DNA of 64,000 bases from NVTR01 sp036480115 (GCA_965224795.1 CBDDAE010000002.1:62001-126000); one strand, 5' to 3'. Positions 1 to 9,695 are shown, numbered from the stretch's first letter. Notes: generated from the sequence alone by a model not told the origin. Numbers and translations: made by a program.

Positions 1-1095
1 GTTATCCCAGATCAAGGGGTTGCGCTGCAAATGCCATGGGCTGATTACAATTTGTGCGCCCTTGGCAATATTGCGTTCGCGAAACTGTTCGGACTGGGAG
101 GTTTGGCGTACCATCATCGGAACAGGCGGATACAGGCGCAATGTCTCGCGAAACACATCTTTGGTGAAACTTAGCCCGGTTATATCGGCCAGTGTCGGAT
201 TTTGCGGCAGTTGCGCACATTCGGCAGCAACCTGTTGCTGAATGTCTGGATGAGAGGCCAACAGATATAGTGCCCAGCCAAGCGCGGCCGCGCTGGTTTC
301 GTGTCCCGCCAGAAAAAATATCGCCACCTGATCAGCCATTTCCACAGGGGAAAAGATGCGCCCGGTTTCGGGGTCAGCCTGGGTAATAATCTTGGTGGCC
401 AAGTCATCCGGGGCGCTGACATCGGCAATTTCACGCAGGCGGTTTTCGGTAAGACGGGTGATGAGGGTGCGAATTTTGCGAGCGCTGTTATTGGCAACGC
501 GGTTTCTAATTTGCGGAAACCACCTGGGCAGCGGGAAAAATGCTGCCAGATTTAGGATCGGCTGACTACGTTGAAAATTTCGAAACTCTTGGTAAACCTC
601 AGCCGCTAACTGATCGTCAATCGGAATTGAAAATAGGGTGCGAAAAATAACGTCCGCCGCCCCGAAACTTGCCTGCTCCTCAATTTCAATTGTGCCTTGG
701 CGTTCTAACAACCGCGCCACCATGGCCTGCGCCGCATCGCGCATCGGGTTGAAAGTGTCGCGTAACCTGCCCCCTTCAAAAGCCGGGTTAATGATCCGTC
801 GCTGGCGTTGCCAATCTTCGCCATTGCTTAGAAAAACCGAACTTCCCAATAGTGGGCGCAACCCTGCCCCCACCCGGTCAGATTTAGGGAAATCCAAAGG
901 TCGTTCATTCAGCACGGATCTGATCAGTTCTGGCTGGTTGATGAAGTAAGAGCGAAAAAACGGCGTGCGAAACTCAGCCATCTTGGCGCTGTACAGTTTT
1001 TGTGGCTGGGCCGACAGAATATCGCGACGAAACAGGCGCAGATATTTCCACAGCGAAACCTTATCCGCTCGGGCAATGGGCTTGGGCGGGATCAT
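1..1095 (-). CDS. Cytochrome P450, C-terminus cut by window edge
   Basis: Haem-thiolate monooxygenase; the substrate cannot be told from sequence. Reading on the minus strand from ATG at 1095, the frame stays open to base 1 (365 codons). Visible landmarks in order are the C-helix W-x-x-x-R (in GEDWQRQRR), the I-helix oxygen-activation motif LAGHETSAAAL (plus-strand bases about 268-300), and the K-helix ExxR in FRETLRLYPPVP. The frame runs out before the haem-binding Cys loop, which must lie left of the window. The start overlaps the stop of the upstream hydrolase gene by 4 bp (ATGA), so the two are probably translationally coupled. That pairing may mean they act on the same substrate, but this is inference. 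Confidence 0.9.
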   Translation of the reverse strand, partial: MIPPKPIARADKVSLWKYLRLFRRDILSAQPQKLYSAKMAEFRTPFFRSYFINQPELIRSVLNERPLDFPKSDRVGAGLRPLLGSSVFLSNGEDWQRQRRIINPAFEGGRLRDTFNPMRDAAQAMVARLLERQGTIEIEEQASFGAADVIFRTLFSIPIDDQLAAEVYQEFRNFQRSQPILNLAAFFPLPRWFPQIRNRVANNSARKIRTLITRLTENRLREIADVSAPDDLATKIITQADPETGRIFSPVEMADQVAIFFLAGHETSAAALGWALYLLASHPDIQQQVAAECAQLPQNPTLADITGLSFTKDVFRETLRLYPPVPMMVRQTSQSEQFRERNIAKGAQIVISPWHLQRNPLIWDN

Positions 1096-2303
1096 TTAGT
1101 CATGGATGTGTACGGGGATGCAGGTACATCTATTCGGTTTTTGGACGCCGGGCGGTCGCGGTAACGGTCTGCCAGCGTGAGCGGCCCGGCGGTAATCTGA
1201 AAATAGTCATAGTCCTGCGGTTGGTCAAAGGCACAAAGATACTGAAAATGCAGCCGGAAATATTTGCGTTTCAGAGTTTGCCAAAGCTCAGGGCTAAGGG
1301 ATTTGGTAAAGGCCGCGGAAAACACCAACGGCCATCGTTTGTCATCGGTCGCAACGCCGGACACCGCCACAGGGTCACAAATGGCGAAAGAACAGCCATC
1401 TCCGGGGGCGCTGACATCAACCCAAGTTGGAAACTTTGCTATAGAAAGGGCGCATAAATCAGTGCGCAACTGTGTGGCGTCCGGCAGAAACGATATCATT
1501 GGCACCACCTGCCCCAAAGAAAGAAACGCCAGTTTGGCAAGAGGTTTCCCCGCTGGGGTTCGAACAATATTGGCAATTATATTGACGGCCAGATGCACAC
1601 CTGAAGAATGGCCAACCACCAAAACTTCGTCCACATCTGACGCCAGCGCCCGTTCGATCTGGACCTGAAAATCGACCAACCTGGTTTCAAGTTCCGGCGG
1701 GTTTTTACCGCGCAAGCGCGCATTAAAGGCATAATCATGCATCAGGTAATAGGCGTAAAAGCGGCTGTCATTTTTCTTGAACCACTGCAATACAACCACA
1801 AAGATCGGCACCCCAACAACCCAGCCGGCCCCGGCAATTGTTATCCAGGACACAAGCCCACCAATGATGCGGGCAAATAAAAAGGCGACCAAGGCTTGCA
1901 ACAACAACATGCCAATGGGGTAGAATGCCGCAATAATCGGACCTTTACGCAGCCACATCAACCGGCGCATAGCCCCGGAGGAAATATATATCCACGCGGT
2001 TTTGAATAGCTGGAAATAGGTAGCCGCGATTGCGCCATTCATCGATTTTTGAACCAGATCGGACCAGAGCAGGACCGTAAAATCACTGGAAACCTGCACG
2101 CCCTCAATCTGTGCTTCTACCCGCCAGCCATAGCCGTCGCCTTCGGTCTTTTGGCTGGTTGATATCCGGTAATCTGAAATAGCCGCCTGTTTGGCGCTTT
2201 CGCTGCGATACAGTTCCCGGTAACGACGTGGCGGATTGGGGTCATAGCCGGGGATATAAAACACCCGGCGTGTGCGCACTGTATGTTGAAGCTCTGACTG
2301 CAT
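1092..2303 (-). CDS. Membrane-anchored alpha/beta-hydrolase-like protein
   Basis: A 403-residue protein. Two adjacent hydrophobic segments (about residues 121-150 and 152-174) place it in the membrane. After them comes VLVVGHSSGVHLAV, a textbook G-x-S-x-G nucleophile elbow with Ser233 as the predicted nucleophile. The N-terminal strand VFYIPGYDPNPP resembles the first beta strand and oxyanion region of the alpha/beta hydrolase fold, so the membrane segments would be an insertion. Possible acid and base residues lie in the C-terminal third but I cannot assign them. It is coupled to the P450 by a 4-bp overlap. Lipase or esterase activity is plausible; the substrate is unknown. Confidence 0.65.
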   Translation of the reverse strand: MQSELQHTVRTRRVFYIPGYDPNPPRRYRELYRSESAKQAAISDYRISTSQKTEGDGYGWRVEAQIEGVQVSSDFTVLLWSDLVQKSMNGAIAATYFQLFKTAWIYISSGAMRRLMWLRKGPIIAAFYPIGMLLLQALVAFLFARIIGGLVSWITIAGAGWVVGVPIFVVVLQWFKKNDSRFYAYYLMHDYAFNARLRGKNPPELETRLVDFQVQIERALASDVDEVLVVGHSSGVHLAVNIIANIVRTPAGKPLAKLAFLSLGQVVPMISFLPDATQLRTDLCALSIAKFPTWVDVSAPGDGCSFAICDPVAVSGVATDDKRWPLVFSAAFTKSLSPELWQTLKRKYFRLHFQYLCAFDQPQDYDYFQITAGPLTLADRYRDRPASKNRIDVPASPYTSMTK

Positions 2304-2374
2304 TGACGCCCTGTCTACTGGGCAATGCTTAGCCGATACTTAGCGCAAGATTAAGGGGCAATGTGAATACGGGC

Positions 2375-3127
2375 CTAGCCCAGCACCGCCAGGGCGGGGA
2401 ATGTTTCCAGCAACCACCAGGAAAATGCGGTGAATGCGCCGGTTAGCAGGGCCAGACCGACCAGGATCAGCAACACACCCATGGCCTTTTCGATCTTACC
2501 CATATGCGGTTTCAACCGGTTCATCAGCCCCATTGAGCGTTGGATAAACACCGCCGCCAACAGGAACGGAATGCCCAGCCCCGCCGCGTAGACCGCCAGC
2601 AAGACTGTGCCGCGCACAACCGATGCCTCGGACGCCGCCAGCGACAGTATAGCCCCCAACTGCGGACCAATGCAGGGCGTCCAGCCAAAGGCAAAGGCCA
2701 GGCCCAGAATATAGGCGCCAAAGGCTGATCCGCCCTTGTCACCCGCTTCCAAACGAACATCGCGATCCAGAAACTTGATGCGGAATATGCCTAGGAAATG
2801 CAGGCCAAAAATGATCACAACAACGCCCGAAGCTTTGGCAAGAATGTCCTGATATTGCAGGAAAAACACGCCAAAAACCGATGCGGTGAAGCCCAGAAAG
2901 ATAAAGACTGTCGATAGACCCAGCACAAAAAACAACGCTGGCAATATAGTGCGCCGTCCCTGTTTGCCGTCCTCGGTCATTTCGCTCATGGTAATACCGC
3001 CCATATAGGCCAGATAGGGCGGCACGATCGGCAGTACACAGGGGCTGAGGAAGGAAAGCAATCCAGCCAACAGTGCCACAAACATTGCGGGCAGCAGGCT
3101 GGCGTCTATGATTTCAATACCGAACAT
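2375..3127 (-). CDS. ccdA: CcdA-type thiol-disulfide transmembrane transporter
   Basis: Inner-membrane protein that carries reducing equivalents from cytoplasmic thioredoxin to the periplasm, usually for cytochrome c maturation. About 250 residues with six hydrophobic segments and the two family cysteine motifs: SPCVLPIVPPYLAYMGG near the N-terminus and GWTPCIGPQLGAIL in the middle. I chose the ATG at 3127 (MFGIEIIDA...), which gives the usual family length; an upstream start at 3178 would add 17 hydrophilic residues and overlap the region before the divergent TusA-like gene. No ccm genes are in view, so its client is not shown here. Confidence 0.88.
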   Translation of the reverse strand: MFGIEIIDASLLPAMFVALLAGLLSFLSPCVLPIVPPYLAYMGGITMSEMTEDGKQGRRTILPALFFVLGLSTVFIFLGFTASVFGVFFLQYQDILAKASGVVVIIFGLHFLGIFRIKFLDRDVRLEAGDKGGSAFGAYILGLAFAFGWTPCIGPQLGAILSLAASEASVVRGTVLLAVYAAGLGIPFLLAAVFIQRSMGLMNRLKPHMGKIEKAMGVLLILVGLALLTGAFTAFSWWLLETFPALAVLG

Positions 3128-3222
3128 AGGTTTTACATAGACCCGAATGATGTGGCCGTCACCCGCACGGGTTGTCACATCTTAGTGGACAAGTTGAAAC
3201 ATTCCGCGCTAATCCCCGGCCT

Positions 3223-3450
3223 ATGGAATTTGATCACGATCTTGATGCACTGGGGCTGCTATGTCCGCTACCAGTATTAAAAGCACGAAAACGCCTGATG
3301 GGGTTGGATGTTGGCCAGATTCTTCGCCTGCAAACGGATGACCCGGCTGCCATTGTTGATGTGCCGCATTATTGCGCTGAATCTGGGCATGAATTATTGG
3401 CCACCCAGGAACATGGGTCGGGTCAGCATTTCTATATCATGAAAAAATAG
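3223..3450 (+). CDS. TusA/SirA-family sulfur carrier protein
   Basis: A 75-residue protein with the family core LDALGLLCPLPVLKARK. The Cys in C-P-x-P is the persulfide-carrying residue of TusA, which relays sulfur for tRNA thiolation and other pathways. The family's usual length is 75-80 residues, which supports the ATG at 3223 over the earlier in-frame start at 3172. The gene sits divergent from ccdA and convergent with rne. The stop codon lies inside the shared terminator hairpin at 3446-3473. Whether this is TusA itself or a paralogue cannot be decided here. Confidence 0.85.
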   Translation: MEFDHDLDALGLLCPLPVLKARKRLMGLDVGQILRLQTDDPAAIVDVPHYCAESGHELLATQEHGSGQHFYIMKK

Positions 3451-3473
3451 CGCCGGATTTACCCGGCGCTATT
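3440..3473. terminator. Bidirectional terminator between TusA-like gene and rne
   Basis: A perfect 11-bp stem (3446-3456 with 3463-3473) around a 6-base loop. On the minus strand it is followed by six Ts (plus-strand A-run 3442-3447) about 25 bases after the rne stop, a good intrinsic terminator. On the plus strand the T tract is short (TTTG), and the TusA-like stop codon TAG at 3448-3450 lies in the stem. Confidence 0.75.
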
Positions 3474-3498
3474 TGCAATCTAACTATTTGGCCATTGG

Positions 3499-6096
3499 CT
3501 ATTTGCCCAAAGACCACCAACCGCGTTTTTTGGGCTTGGCTGGTTCTGCGTCAGCCACTACAGGTTCCGGTACCACTGCTTCAGCCACAGAGGGCGCATC
3601 AGTTACCGTAGCCGCCACCTTAGGCTTGGCCCGGCTTTTGCGTGGTTTTTTGGCGGGTGCCGGTTTTTCTTCTGCCGGACTTACAGCTTCCACTTCCGGT
3701 TCAGCCGTCACTTTCTTTGCGCGACTACGTGGTTTCGGCTTGGGCTTTTCAGCCTTTTCCTCTGCCGGAGCAGTTTCAGCTTTTTCTTCAGAAACCACAG
3801 CTGGTTCAACTGTCTTAGCTTTACGGGTTCGGGTGCGGGTTACTTTTTTGGCAGGTTTCTCAACCGTTTCCGCCACCACAGGTTCCGCTGTCGCTTCGGC
3901 AGCAACCGTTTCGGCTGTTACGTCCCCATCCGGTGCCGCCGCGCCATTTACCGGGGCGTTTGACTGGCCGTTTTCAATTTGACCGTTTTCAATCTGGTTC
4001 TGGTTATCATCACCACCCCGACCCCGCCGACGCCGCCGACGCCGTCTGCGCTTTTTGGGTTGTTGGGTATCATCGTCTGTTTCAACAGCTGTCGCTTCAA
4101 CTACATCCGCTTCAACAACGTCTTCGGCCTGGTCAATTTCAGCCATCAGCGAAGCATCAACCGACACAACAGGTGTAGAGACTTCCTTTATGATACGGGT
4201 GGCGGTTTTGAACTTCTCGATCGAAAAATCCGGTGAGATCAGAAACGGGTCGGCCTCTATACGAACCGACATACCGTAAACGGTCTCAATCCCGGCGATA
4301 TGTTCGCGCTTATGGTTCATCAGGTAATTGGCAATCGCCACCGGTGCTTTTACCAGCACTTCGCGCGAACGCCGTCGCACACCTTCTTCTTCCAGCTGAC
4401 GCAAAATTGACAGCGACAGATTATCATCCGAGCGGATCAAACCGGTGCCGTGACAATGGATACAAGGCTGGGTGGTGGCTTCAATCATGCCGGGGCGCAG
4501 TCGCTGGCGCGACATTTCCAGCAGTCCGAAACCTGATATCCGGCCCACCTGAATGCGCGCGCGATCCGATTTCAAACGATCCTTAAAGCGCTTTTCAACT
4601 GCTGTGTTGTTGCGCCGCTCATCCATGTCGATGTAGTCGATCACGATCAGACCGGCCAGATCACGCAGACGCAACTGGCGCGCCACTTCATCGGAAGCTT
4701 CCAGATTGGTCTTAAGCGCGGTATCCTCGATCGAATTTTCCTTGGTCGCCCGACCAGAGTTCACATCAATCGCCACCAGCGCTTCGGTCACACCGATCAC
4801 GATGTAACCACCGGATTTCAGCTGTACCGTTGGATTGAACATCGAACCCAGATAGGCCTCTACCTGATAACGTGCGAATAGCGGCAGCGGTTCATGGTAC
4901 AGTTTCACATTCTTGGCGTGGGACGGCATGATCATTTTCATGAAGTCCTTGGCAACGGCATATCCAGCCTCACCCTCAACAAAAACCTCATCGATCTCTT
5001 TGTTATACAGATCACGGATCGAGCGCTTGATCAGGTTGCCTTCTTCATAAATCTTGGCTGGTGCCGTTGATTTCAACGTCAGCTCTCGGATCTGTTCCCA
5101 CATCCGTTGCAAATATTCATAATCGCGATTGATCTCGGTCTTAGTGCGTTGCGAACCTGCGGTACGAATGATCAGGCCGGCACCTTCCGGCACCTCTATC
5201 TGGTTGGCAATTTCTTTCAGCTTCTTGCGGTCAGGCGCATTGGTAATTTTGCGTGAAATACCTCCACCACGGGCGGTGTTTGGCATCAGCACACAATAGC
5301 GTCCGGCCAGTGACAGGTATGTCGTCAGAGCAGCACCTTTGTTGCCTCGCTCTTCTTTTACCACCTGCACCAGAAGGATCTGGCGAACTTTGATCACTTC
5401 CTGAATTTTGTATTTCTTGGGGCGTTGCTTGCGTGGCTGGCGAATTTCTTCGGTTACGTCTTCGTCAGCAACACTTTCGATGTTGTCGTCTTTTTCTGTG
5501 GCATCCGCAGCTTCAGGTGTTTCTGCATCCGGGGTGTTGTTGTCGTCGGTATTGGCAGCAGGCGTCTCTACCGGGGTATCAGCAACAGTAAATGCCGGTG
5601 ATGTACCTTCTGCGGTCTCAACGTTATTTTCCGGATCTTCACTATCCAGTTCAACAACATCCATACCGGATATTTCGCTGTCTTTGGTAACAACCGCGTC
5701 GTCGGAAACCGTGTTTTCCGCTTTGGGTTTCCCACGCCCACGTCGACGACCCCGGGTTTTGGCGGCCTTATTGCGTTTTTCTTCGTCTTCCTCGGCTTGC
5801 TGTTTGGCATAGGCACGTTCTTCGGCCAGTAGGGCCTCGCGATCCGCAACCGGGATTTGGTAGTAATCCGGGTGAATTTCGGAAAAAGCCAGAAAACCAT
5901 GGCGATTTCCACCATAGTCGATGAACGCCGCCTGCAGCGACGGTTCAACCCGTGTAACTTTTGCTAAGTAAATATTGCCAGCTAGCTGGCGTTTGTTTTC
6001 CGATTCAAAGTCGAATTCTTCAACCTTGTTTCCGTCAACCACCACAACACGAGTTTCCTCGGCGTGGGTGGCGTCGATAAGCATTTTCTTTGCCAT
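3499..6096 (-). CDS. rne: Ribonuclease E
   Basis: Essential endoribonuclease that starts mRNA decay, processes rRNA and tRNA, and scaffolds the degradosome. With the start at 6096 (MAKKMLIDATHAEETRVVVV, the conserved alphaproteobacterial N-terminus) it has 865 residues. The S1 RNA-binding domain holds GNIYLAKVTRVEPSLQAAF. It is interrupted by a long acidic Glu/Asp/Thr-rich insertion (about residues 100-230), usual in this group. The DNase-I-like catalytic core includes VAIDVNSGRATKE and DLAGLIVIDYIDM. The zinc-link CxxC is in QPCIHCHGTGL. The C-terminal 200 residues are low-complexity, with an Arg-rich patch (KKRRRRRRRRRGRGG) for RNA binding and then Ala/Glu/Lys/Pro repeats. A long leader precedes the start. 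Confidence 0.96.
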   Translation of the reverse strand: MAKKMLIDATHAEETRVVVVDGNKVEEFDFESENKRQLAGNIYLAKVTRVEPSLQAAFIDYGGNRHGFLAFSEIHPDYYQIPVADREALLAEERAYAKQQAEEDEEKRNKAAKTRGRRRGRGKPKAENTVSDDAVVTKDSEISGMDVVELDSEDPENNVETAEGTSPAFTVADTPVETPAANTDDNNTPDAETPEAADATEKDDNIESVADEDVTEEIRQPRKQRPKKYKIQEVIKVRQILLVQVVKEERGNKGAALTTYLSLAGRYCVLMPNTARGGGISRKITNAPDRKKLKEIANQIEVPEGAGLIIRTAGSQRTKTEINRDYEYLQRMWEQIRELTLKSTAPAKIYEEGNLIKRSIRDLYNKEIDEVFVEGEAGYAVAKDFMKMIMPSHAKNVKLYHEPLPLFARYQVEAYLGSMFNPTVQLKSGGYIVIGVTEALVAIDVNSGRATKENSIEDTALKTNLEASDEVARQLRLRDLAGLIVIDYIDMDERRNNTAVEKRFKDRLKSDRARIQVGRISGFGLLEMSRQRLRPGMIEATTQPCIHCHGTGLIRSDDNLSLSILRQLEEEGVRRRSREVLVKAPVAIANYLMNHKREHIAGIETVYGMSVRIEADPFLISPDFSIEKFKTATRIIKEVSTPVVSVDASLMAEIDQAEDVVEADVVEATAVETDDDTQQPKKRRRRRRRRRGRGGDDNQNQIENGQIENGQSNAPVNGAAAPDGDVTAETVAAEATAEPVVAETVEKPAKKVTRTRTRKAKTVEPAVVSEEKAETAPAEEKAEKPKPKPRSRAKKVTAEPEVEAVSPAEEKPAPAKKPRKSRAKPKVAATVTDAPSVAEAVVPEPVVADAEPAKPKKRGWWSLGK

Positions 6097-6496
6097 TTTA
6101 TCTCTTGATGCACCATGTCCAATGGGGCCGCCCTTGCGGACCGCGACCGTTGCAGATGGTGTCTTGTTAAAGCGATTGGTGGCGTGCGGACAGGCATCGG
6201 ATTGGCCAAACTGGCCCCGTGCTGATCTGTCAATAATACTGCGCGCCTCATCGCGTTTTCTTTCCAGGGCGGTTATCCGCCCCAATTATAGGCCCTGCAT
6301 TCCGATAGAACGTGGGCAAACTGTTGGCCTTGCGGCCTTCTCTAACTGAAATCCGGTAAAACGCGGCCCTATGCCTGCGGGTGACTGAAATCAGCGAAAC
6401 TCTTGCGGGTCGTTCAAATACTGTCACGCGACCCTTGTGGCTAACATAAGGGTGAACCCGCAACCATTACAATGATTAAAATATACGGGGCGCCTT
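6097..6496 (-). other. rne leader and upstream region, no gene
   Basis: About 400 bases between the rne start and the stop of the next gene, which is on the same strand. The rne frame stays open back to about 6285, but that extension has no family similarity. I see no convincing hairpin terminator or strong promoter. A long leader would fit the known autoregulation of RNase E through its 5' UTR in enteric bacteria; here that is only inference. Confidence 0.4.
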
Positions 6497-7816
6497 TTAC
6501 AGATAATCAGAACGGCTCAGCCCGTACTTCGCCATCTTTTCGTTCAAAGTACGGCGCGGCAATGACAATTCTTCCATCACTGCAACAATGCTGCCTTTGT
6601 GGCGGCGCATTGTGTTGTCTATCAACATCCGCTCAAAGGCATCAACGTACTCTTTCAGTGGTTTACCATCGGTGGTGACTGACACCTCAGAGACTTCATC
6701 ATCCGACATCAAAAGGGACGCGATTGATCCCGAACCCCGGCGAGCCTGCAACACGGCACGCTCTGAAATATTGGAAAGCTGGCGAATGTTGCCAGGCCAG
6801 GGTGCTTGCAGAAGCTGAGCTGCCTCTTGTGCCGAAACCTCTGGTGCGTCGCAGCCGTATTCATCGGCGAATTGCTCTGTAAATCGGGTAAAAAGTGTCA
6901 AAATATCTTCGCCCCGGTTGCGCAACGGTGGCAAGGTGATTTTCATGGCTGCAAGTCGGTAAAACAGGTCTGGGCGCAGCATATCTTCGCAGGTTTTACC
7001 CTGTTCCTGAAGATTGGAAATGGCGACCAAACGGGTTTCCGCCGGGCTGCCCTGATCATTGATCCATGTTAAAAGTCGAGCCTGTAAATGTTGGGACAGG
7101 GCTTCAATATCTTCCAAAACCAGCGTACCGCCTCGCGCTTCTTCTATCAACGGTAACCCTCCGCCTTCTTCAACAGGTCCAAAAATCTTTTTGCCAAGCG
7201 TTTCTTCGTCATAGGCCGCGCAAGATACCAGAACGAATTTTTTGCCTGCCTTGGCACCAACCGCGTGCAACGCATGGGCCACCAGGGTTTTACCTGTCCC
7301 GGTTTCGCCGTCGATCAGCACATGTCCGTCGGCCTGACCCAGATCAAGAATATCTTCGCGCAGGCGATCCATAACCGGTGAAGTTCCAACCAGTTTTTTC
7401 ATTATGGTGGTGCCGTCCGCCAATTCTTTGCGCAAAGCCCGGCTGTCCAATGTCAGGCGGCGGGCATGGGTGGCTTTTTTGGCCAGCTCCGTCATTTTGT
7501 CCGGGTTAAAAGGCTTTTCAAGAAAATCGAACGCCCCAAGACGCATGGCTTCTACGGCCATGGGAACGTCCCCATGCCCGGTGATCATAATTACTGGCAG
7601 GGCGCTGTCGATCCCCATCAATTTTTGCAAAAACTGCATACCGTCCATGCCGGGCATTTTAATGTCAGAGACCACCACACCAGCAAAATCAGCGCCAATA
7701 GACTTAAGAGCATCCTCTGCCCCGTCGTAGGTTTCTGTTTCAAATCCCGAAAGCGCCAGCCATTGGCTGATGGATTGGCGCATGTCTTTTTCGTCGTCAA
7801 CGATTGCGATTTTCAT
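6497..7816 (-). CDS. DctD/NtrC-type response regulator with degenerate AAA+ motifs
   Basis: 439 residues. Receiver domain 1-120 with DDE at 7-9, phospho-acceptor Asp51 in VVVSDIKMPGMDG, and Lys101 in FLEKPF. The AAA+ domain (about 143-370) has Walker A GETGTGKT (170-177) and the arginine-finger segment RPDLFYRLA. The C-terminal Fis-type helix-turn-helix is in HKGSIVAVMEELSLPRRTL. Two hallmark motifs are altered: where GAFTGA, the sigma-54 contact loop, should lie the sequence reads KKIFGPVEEGGGLPL, and Walker B reads TLVLEDIE rather than the usual hhhhDE. It therefore probably does not remodel sigma-54 holoenzyme normally; NtrC of Rhodobacter capsulatus is a known GAFTGA-lacking family member that works with sigma-70. 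The kinase gene lies 15 bases upstream. Confidence 0.88.
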   Translation of the reverse strand: MKIAIVDDEKDMRQSISQWLALSGFETETYDGAEDALKSIGADFAGVVVSDIKMPGMDGMQFLQKLMGIDSALPVIMITGHGDVPMAVEAMRLGAFDFLEKPFNPDKMTELAKKATHARRLTLDSRALRKELADGTTIMKKLVGTSPVMDRLREDILDLGQADGHVLIDGETGTGKTLVAHALHAVGAKAGKKFVLVSCAAYDEETLGKKIFGPVEEGGGLPLIEEARGGTLVLEDIEALSQHLQARLLTWINDQGSPAETRLVAISNLQEQGKTCEDMLRPDLFYRLAAMKITLPPLRNRGEDILTLFTRFTEQFADEYGCDAPEVSAQEAAQLLQAPWPGNIRQLSNISERAVLQARRGSGSIASLLMSDDEVSEVSVTTDGKPLKEYVDAFERMLIDNTMRRHKGSIVAVMEELSLPRRTLNEKMAKYGLSRSDYL

Positions 7817-7831
7817 AGCTCGTTTCCGGTC

Positions 7832-9592
7832 CTATTCTGCTGCTTCAGCCTGATCGTTCAATATGGGAAGTTTCATTTCAAAAACCGCACCGCCATCTGT
7901 GGCATGGCGCGCCGTTAGCCGCCCGCCAAAATCGTTGACAATTCCGCTGGAAATGGCAAGCCCCAATCCGGTGCCATCACCTGGCGCTTTAGTTGTGTAG
8001 AACGGCTCAAACAGGCTTTCAAGATCTTCAATGCCGCTGCCATTATCGCGCACGGTTAGGGTAGCGGTTTCACCGGCTGAGACAATGATTTCGATGCTCG
8101 GATCCACCGCGGTTTTTGTGGCATCCAATGCGTTGCGAAGCAGGTTTATAATCACCTGTTCCAACCGCACCCGATCTGCCTGAACCATTACCGGAAATCG
8201 CGGAAGGGAATGGGATATTTTCACCTCCTGGCCTTTAAGATGTGGTTCCATCAGTGTTAGCGCAGATGAAAAGGCATCCCTTATGTCTATGGGCTCAAAC
8301 GCGTCGCCGCCCTTACGGGCATAGCTTTTCAGCTGTTTGGTAATAGACCCCATCCGTTCAATCAGGTCATCCACGCGCTGGAACGATGACAAAGCTTCAT
8401 CCGGGCGCTTTCGTTGCAATAAAAGACGCGCCCCGGCCAGGTATGTTTTCATCGCGGCCAGGGGTTGATTTAGCTCATGGCTGACGGCGGCCGACATTTC
8501 GCCCAAAGCCGCCAATTTTGACGACTGCGTAAGGGTCTGTTCAGCCATGTTAAGGTTGAATTCCGCCTTTTCACGTTCAGCAATTTCCCGCTGCAGCGAG
8601 TCATTTAAACGGCGAAGTTCCGCTGATTCCTCTTGGTATTCTACTGTTCGGGCCCTTGCCCGCAGGCTGGCAAAATAAAATGATACTGCAAGAAGAATCG
8701 CAAAGCCCATGATTTCTAATGCTAAAACACCATTCACCCTTTCGCGTACAGACGCATATGGCGTAAATGTTGTCATGCTCCAGCCTTGAAATGGAATGCG
8801 GTTTTCCATGCGCATCACCGCTTCGCCCAGCACGTAGGCATCCACGGGCAATGCAGCCCAACCTGCCGTGACACGTACAGCCCGGCTGATGGCAGAGGGG
8901 GCAGAGGCGGCCGACAATGCTTCGGACTCTTTTAGTCCGCGCCAAAGGTTTTCGGTGGAAAGAATGATTGTTCCTTCGCTGTCAGAGACAAAAACTGCAT
9001 CTGAAATACCCGCCCAGGAACTTTCAAATTTTCGCAAATCAGCCTCTACGACGATCACGCCAAGAGTTTTACCCCTTAGTCGGATTTTACGACTGTAATT
9101 AAACACATAGGCGCCCGTGTCGTTTTTAAAGGTTGTAAAAACTGTGTCGTTTGAACGTAATGCACTAATGAAATAAGGGTCCGAATGGTGATTTGCGCCA
9201 ATAGTATTTCGATCAGTAGCAGCAACCACACGCCCGCCTTCATCCAGCAACATCAGCGCCGCTGCGCCAATTTCTTCGACATAAAATATTAGCTTTTGTG
9301 ACGATTGCGAAAAATCTAAGTCCTCTAACGCGCGGATCAGGCTGGGTTCACGACTAAGCAATAGCGGTACAACCGAATTACGTTGCAGCTCAGAAATTAC
9401 GTTCCCGGCGTAAAGTGTTTGTCGAACCGCAACCCTATTTCGTGTGGTTTCTGTAAATCGCTCTGTAAGCCATTGGTTTGTAAACAAAACCACAAGAACA
9501 CCAACCACAGTGACGGCAAGTACGCCAAGGCGCCCACGCCATGTCATTGCCGGGCGGGTATTTTCATTTGACGTTTTGAAAAACAATGCCAT
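7832..9592 (-). CDS. DctB-like membrane sensor histidine kinase
   Basis: 586 residues. A first membrane segment near residues 22-42 precedes a periplasmic sensor of about 250 residues. DctB sensors bind C4-dicarboxylates with two PAS-like (PDC/Cache) lobes, and the stretch GANHHSDPYFISALRSND resembles that fold. A second membrane segment (about 290-310) leads to a coiled coil. The kinase core carries the H-box AAVSHELNQPLAAMKTYL, N-box NLLRNALDAT, G1 DNGSGIED and G2 GTGLGLAIS. All catalytic motifs are intact. It sits directly upstream of the response regulator on the same strand. No dctPQM transporter is nearby, so the signal is inferred only from family likeness. Confidence 0.88.
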   Translation of the reverse strand: MALFFKTSNENTRPAMTWRGRLGVLAVTVVGVLVVLFTNQWLTERFTETTRNRVAVRQTLYAGNVISELQRNSVVPLLLSREPSLIRALEDLDFSQSSQKLIFYVEEIGAAALMLLDEGGRVVAATDRNTIGANHHSDPYFISALRSNDTVFTTFKNDTGAYVFNYSRKIRLRGKTLGVIVVEADLRKFESSWAGISDAVFVSDSEGTIILSTENLWRGLKESEALSAASAPSAISRAVRVTAGWAALPVDAYVLGEAVMRMENRIPFQGWSMTTFTPYASVRERVNGVLALEIMGFAILLAVSFYFASLRARARTVEYQEESAELRRLNDSLQREIAEREKAEFNLNMAEQTLTQSSKLAALGEMSAAVSHELNQPLAAMKTYLAGARLLLQRKRPDEALSSFQRVDDLIERMGSITKQLKSYARKGGDAFEPIDIRDAFSSALTLMEPHLKGQEVKISHSLPRFPVMVQADRVRLEQVIINLLRNALDATKTAVDPSIEIIVSAGETATLTVRDNGSGIEDLESLFEPFYTTKAPGDGTGLGLAISSGIVNDFGGRLTARHATDGGAVFEMKLPILNDQAEAAE

Positions 9593-9695
9593 GGACGCAG
9601 GATACGCGGCTAAAACGGCAGGCTCAAGGCAAGGTTCGTATCGCTAAATAGATAGCCTGCCATTCGTTCAATTTTCCAACATGTGATTAGCCAAT

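Noticed and set aside
3473..3982. Plus-strand open frame rich in Ser/Ala/Thr opposite the end of rne
   Set aside because: It is the complement of the low-complexity Ala/Glu/Lys tail of RNase E and has no ribosome site or family likeness.
6097..6285. N-terminal extension of rne
   Set aside because: The conserved RNase E N-terminus starts at 6096 and the extra 63 residues look like translated leader.
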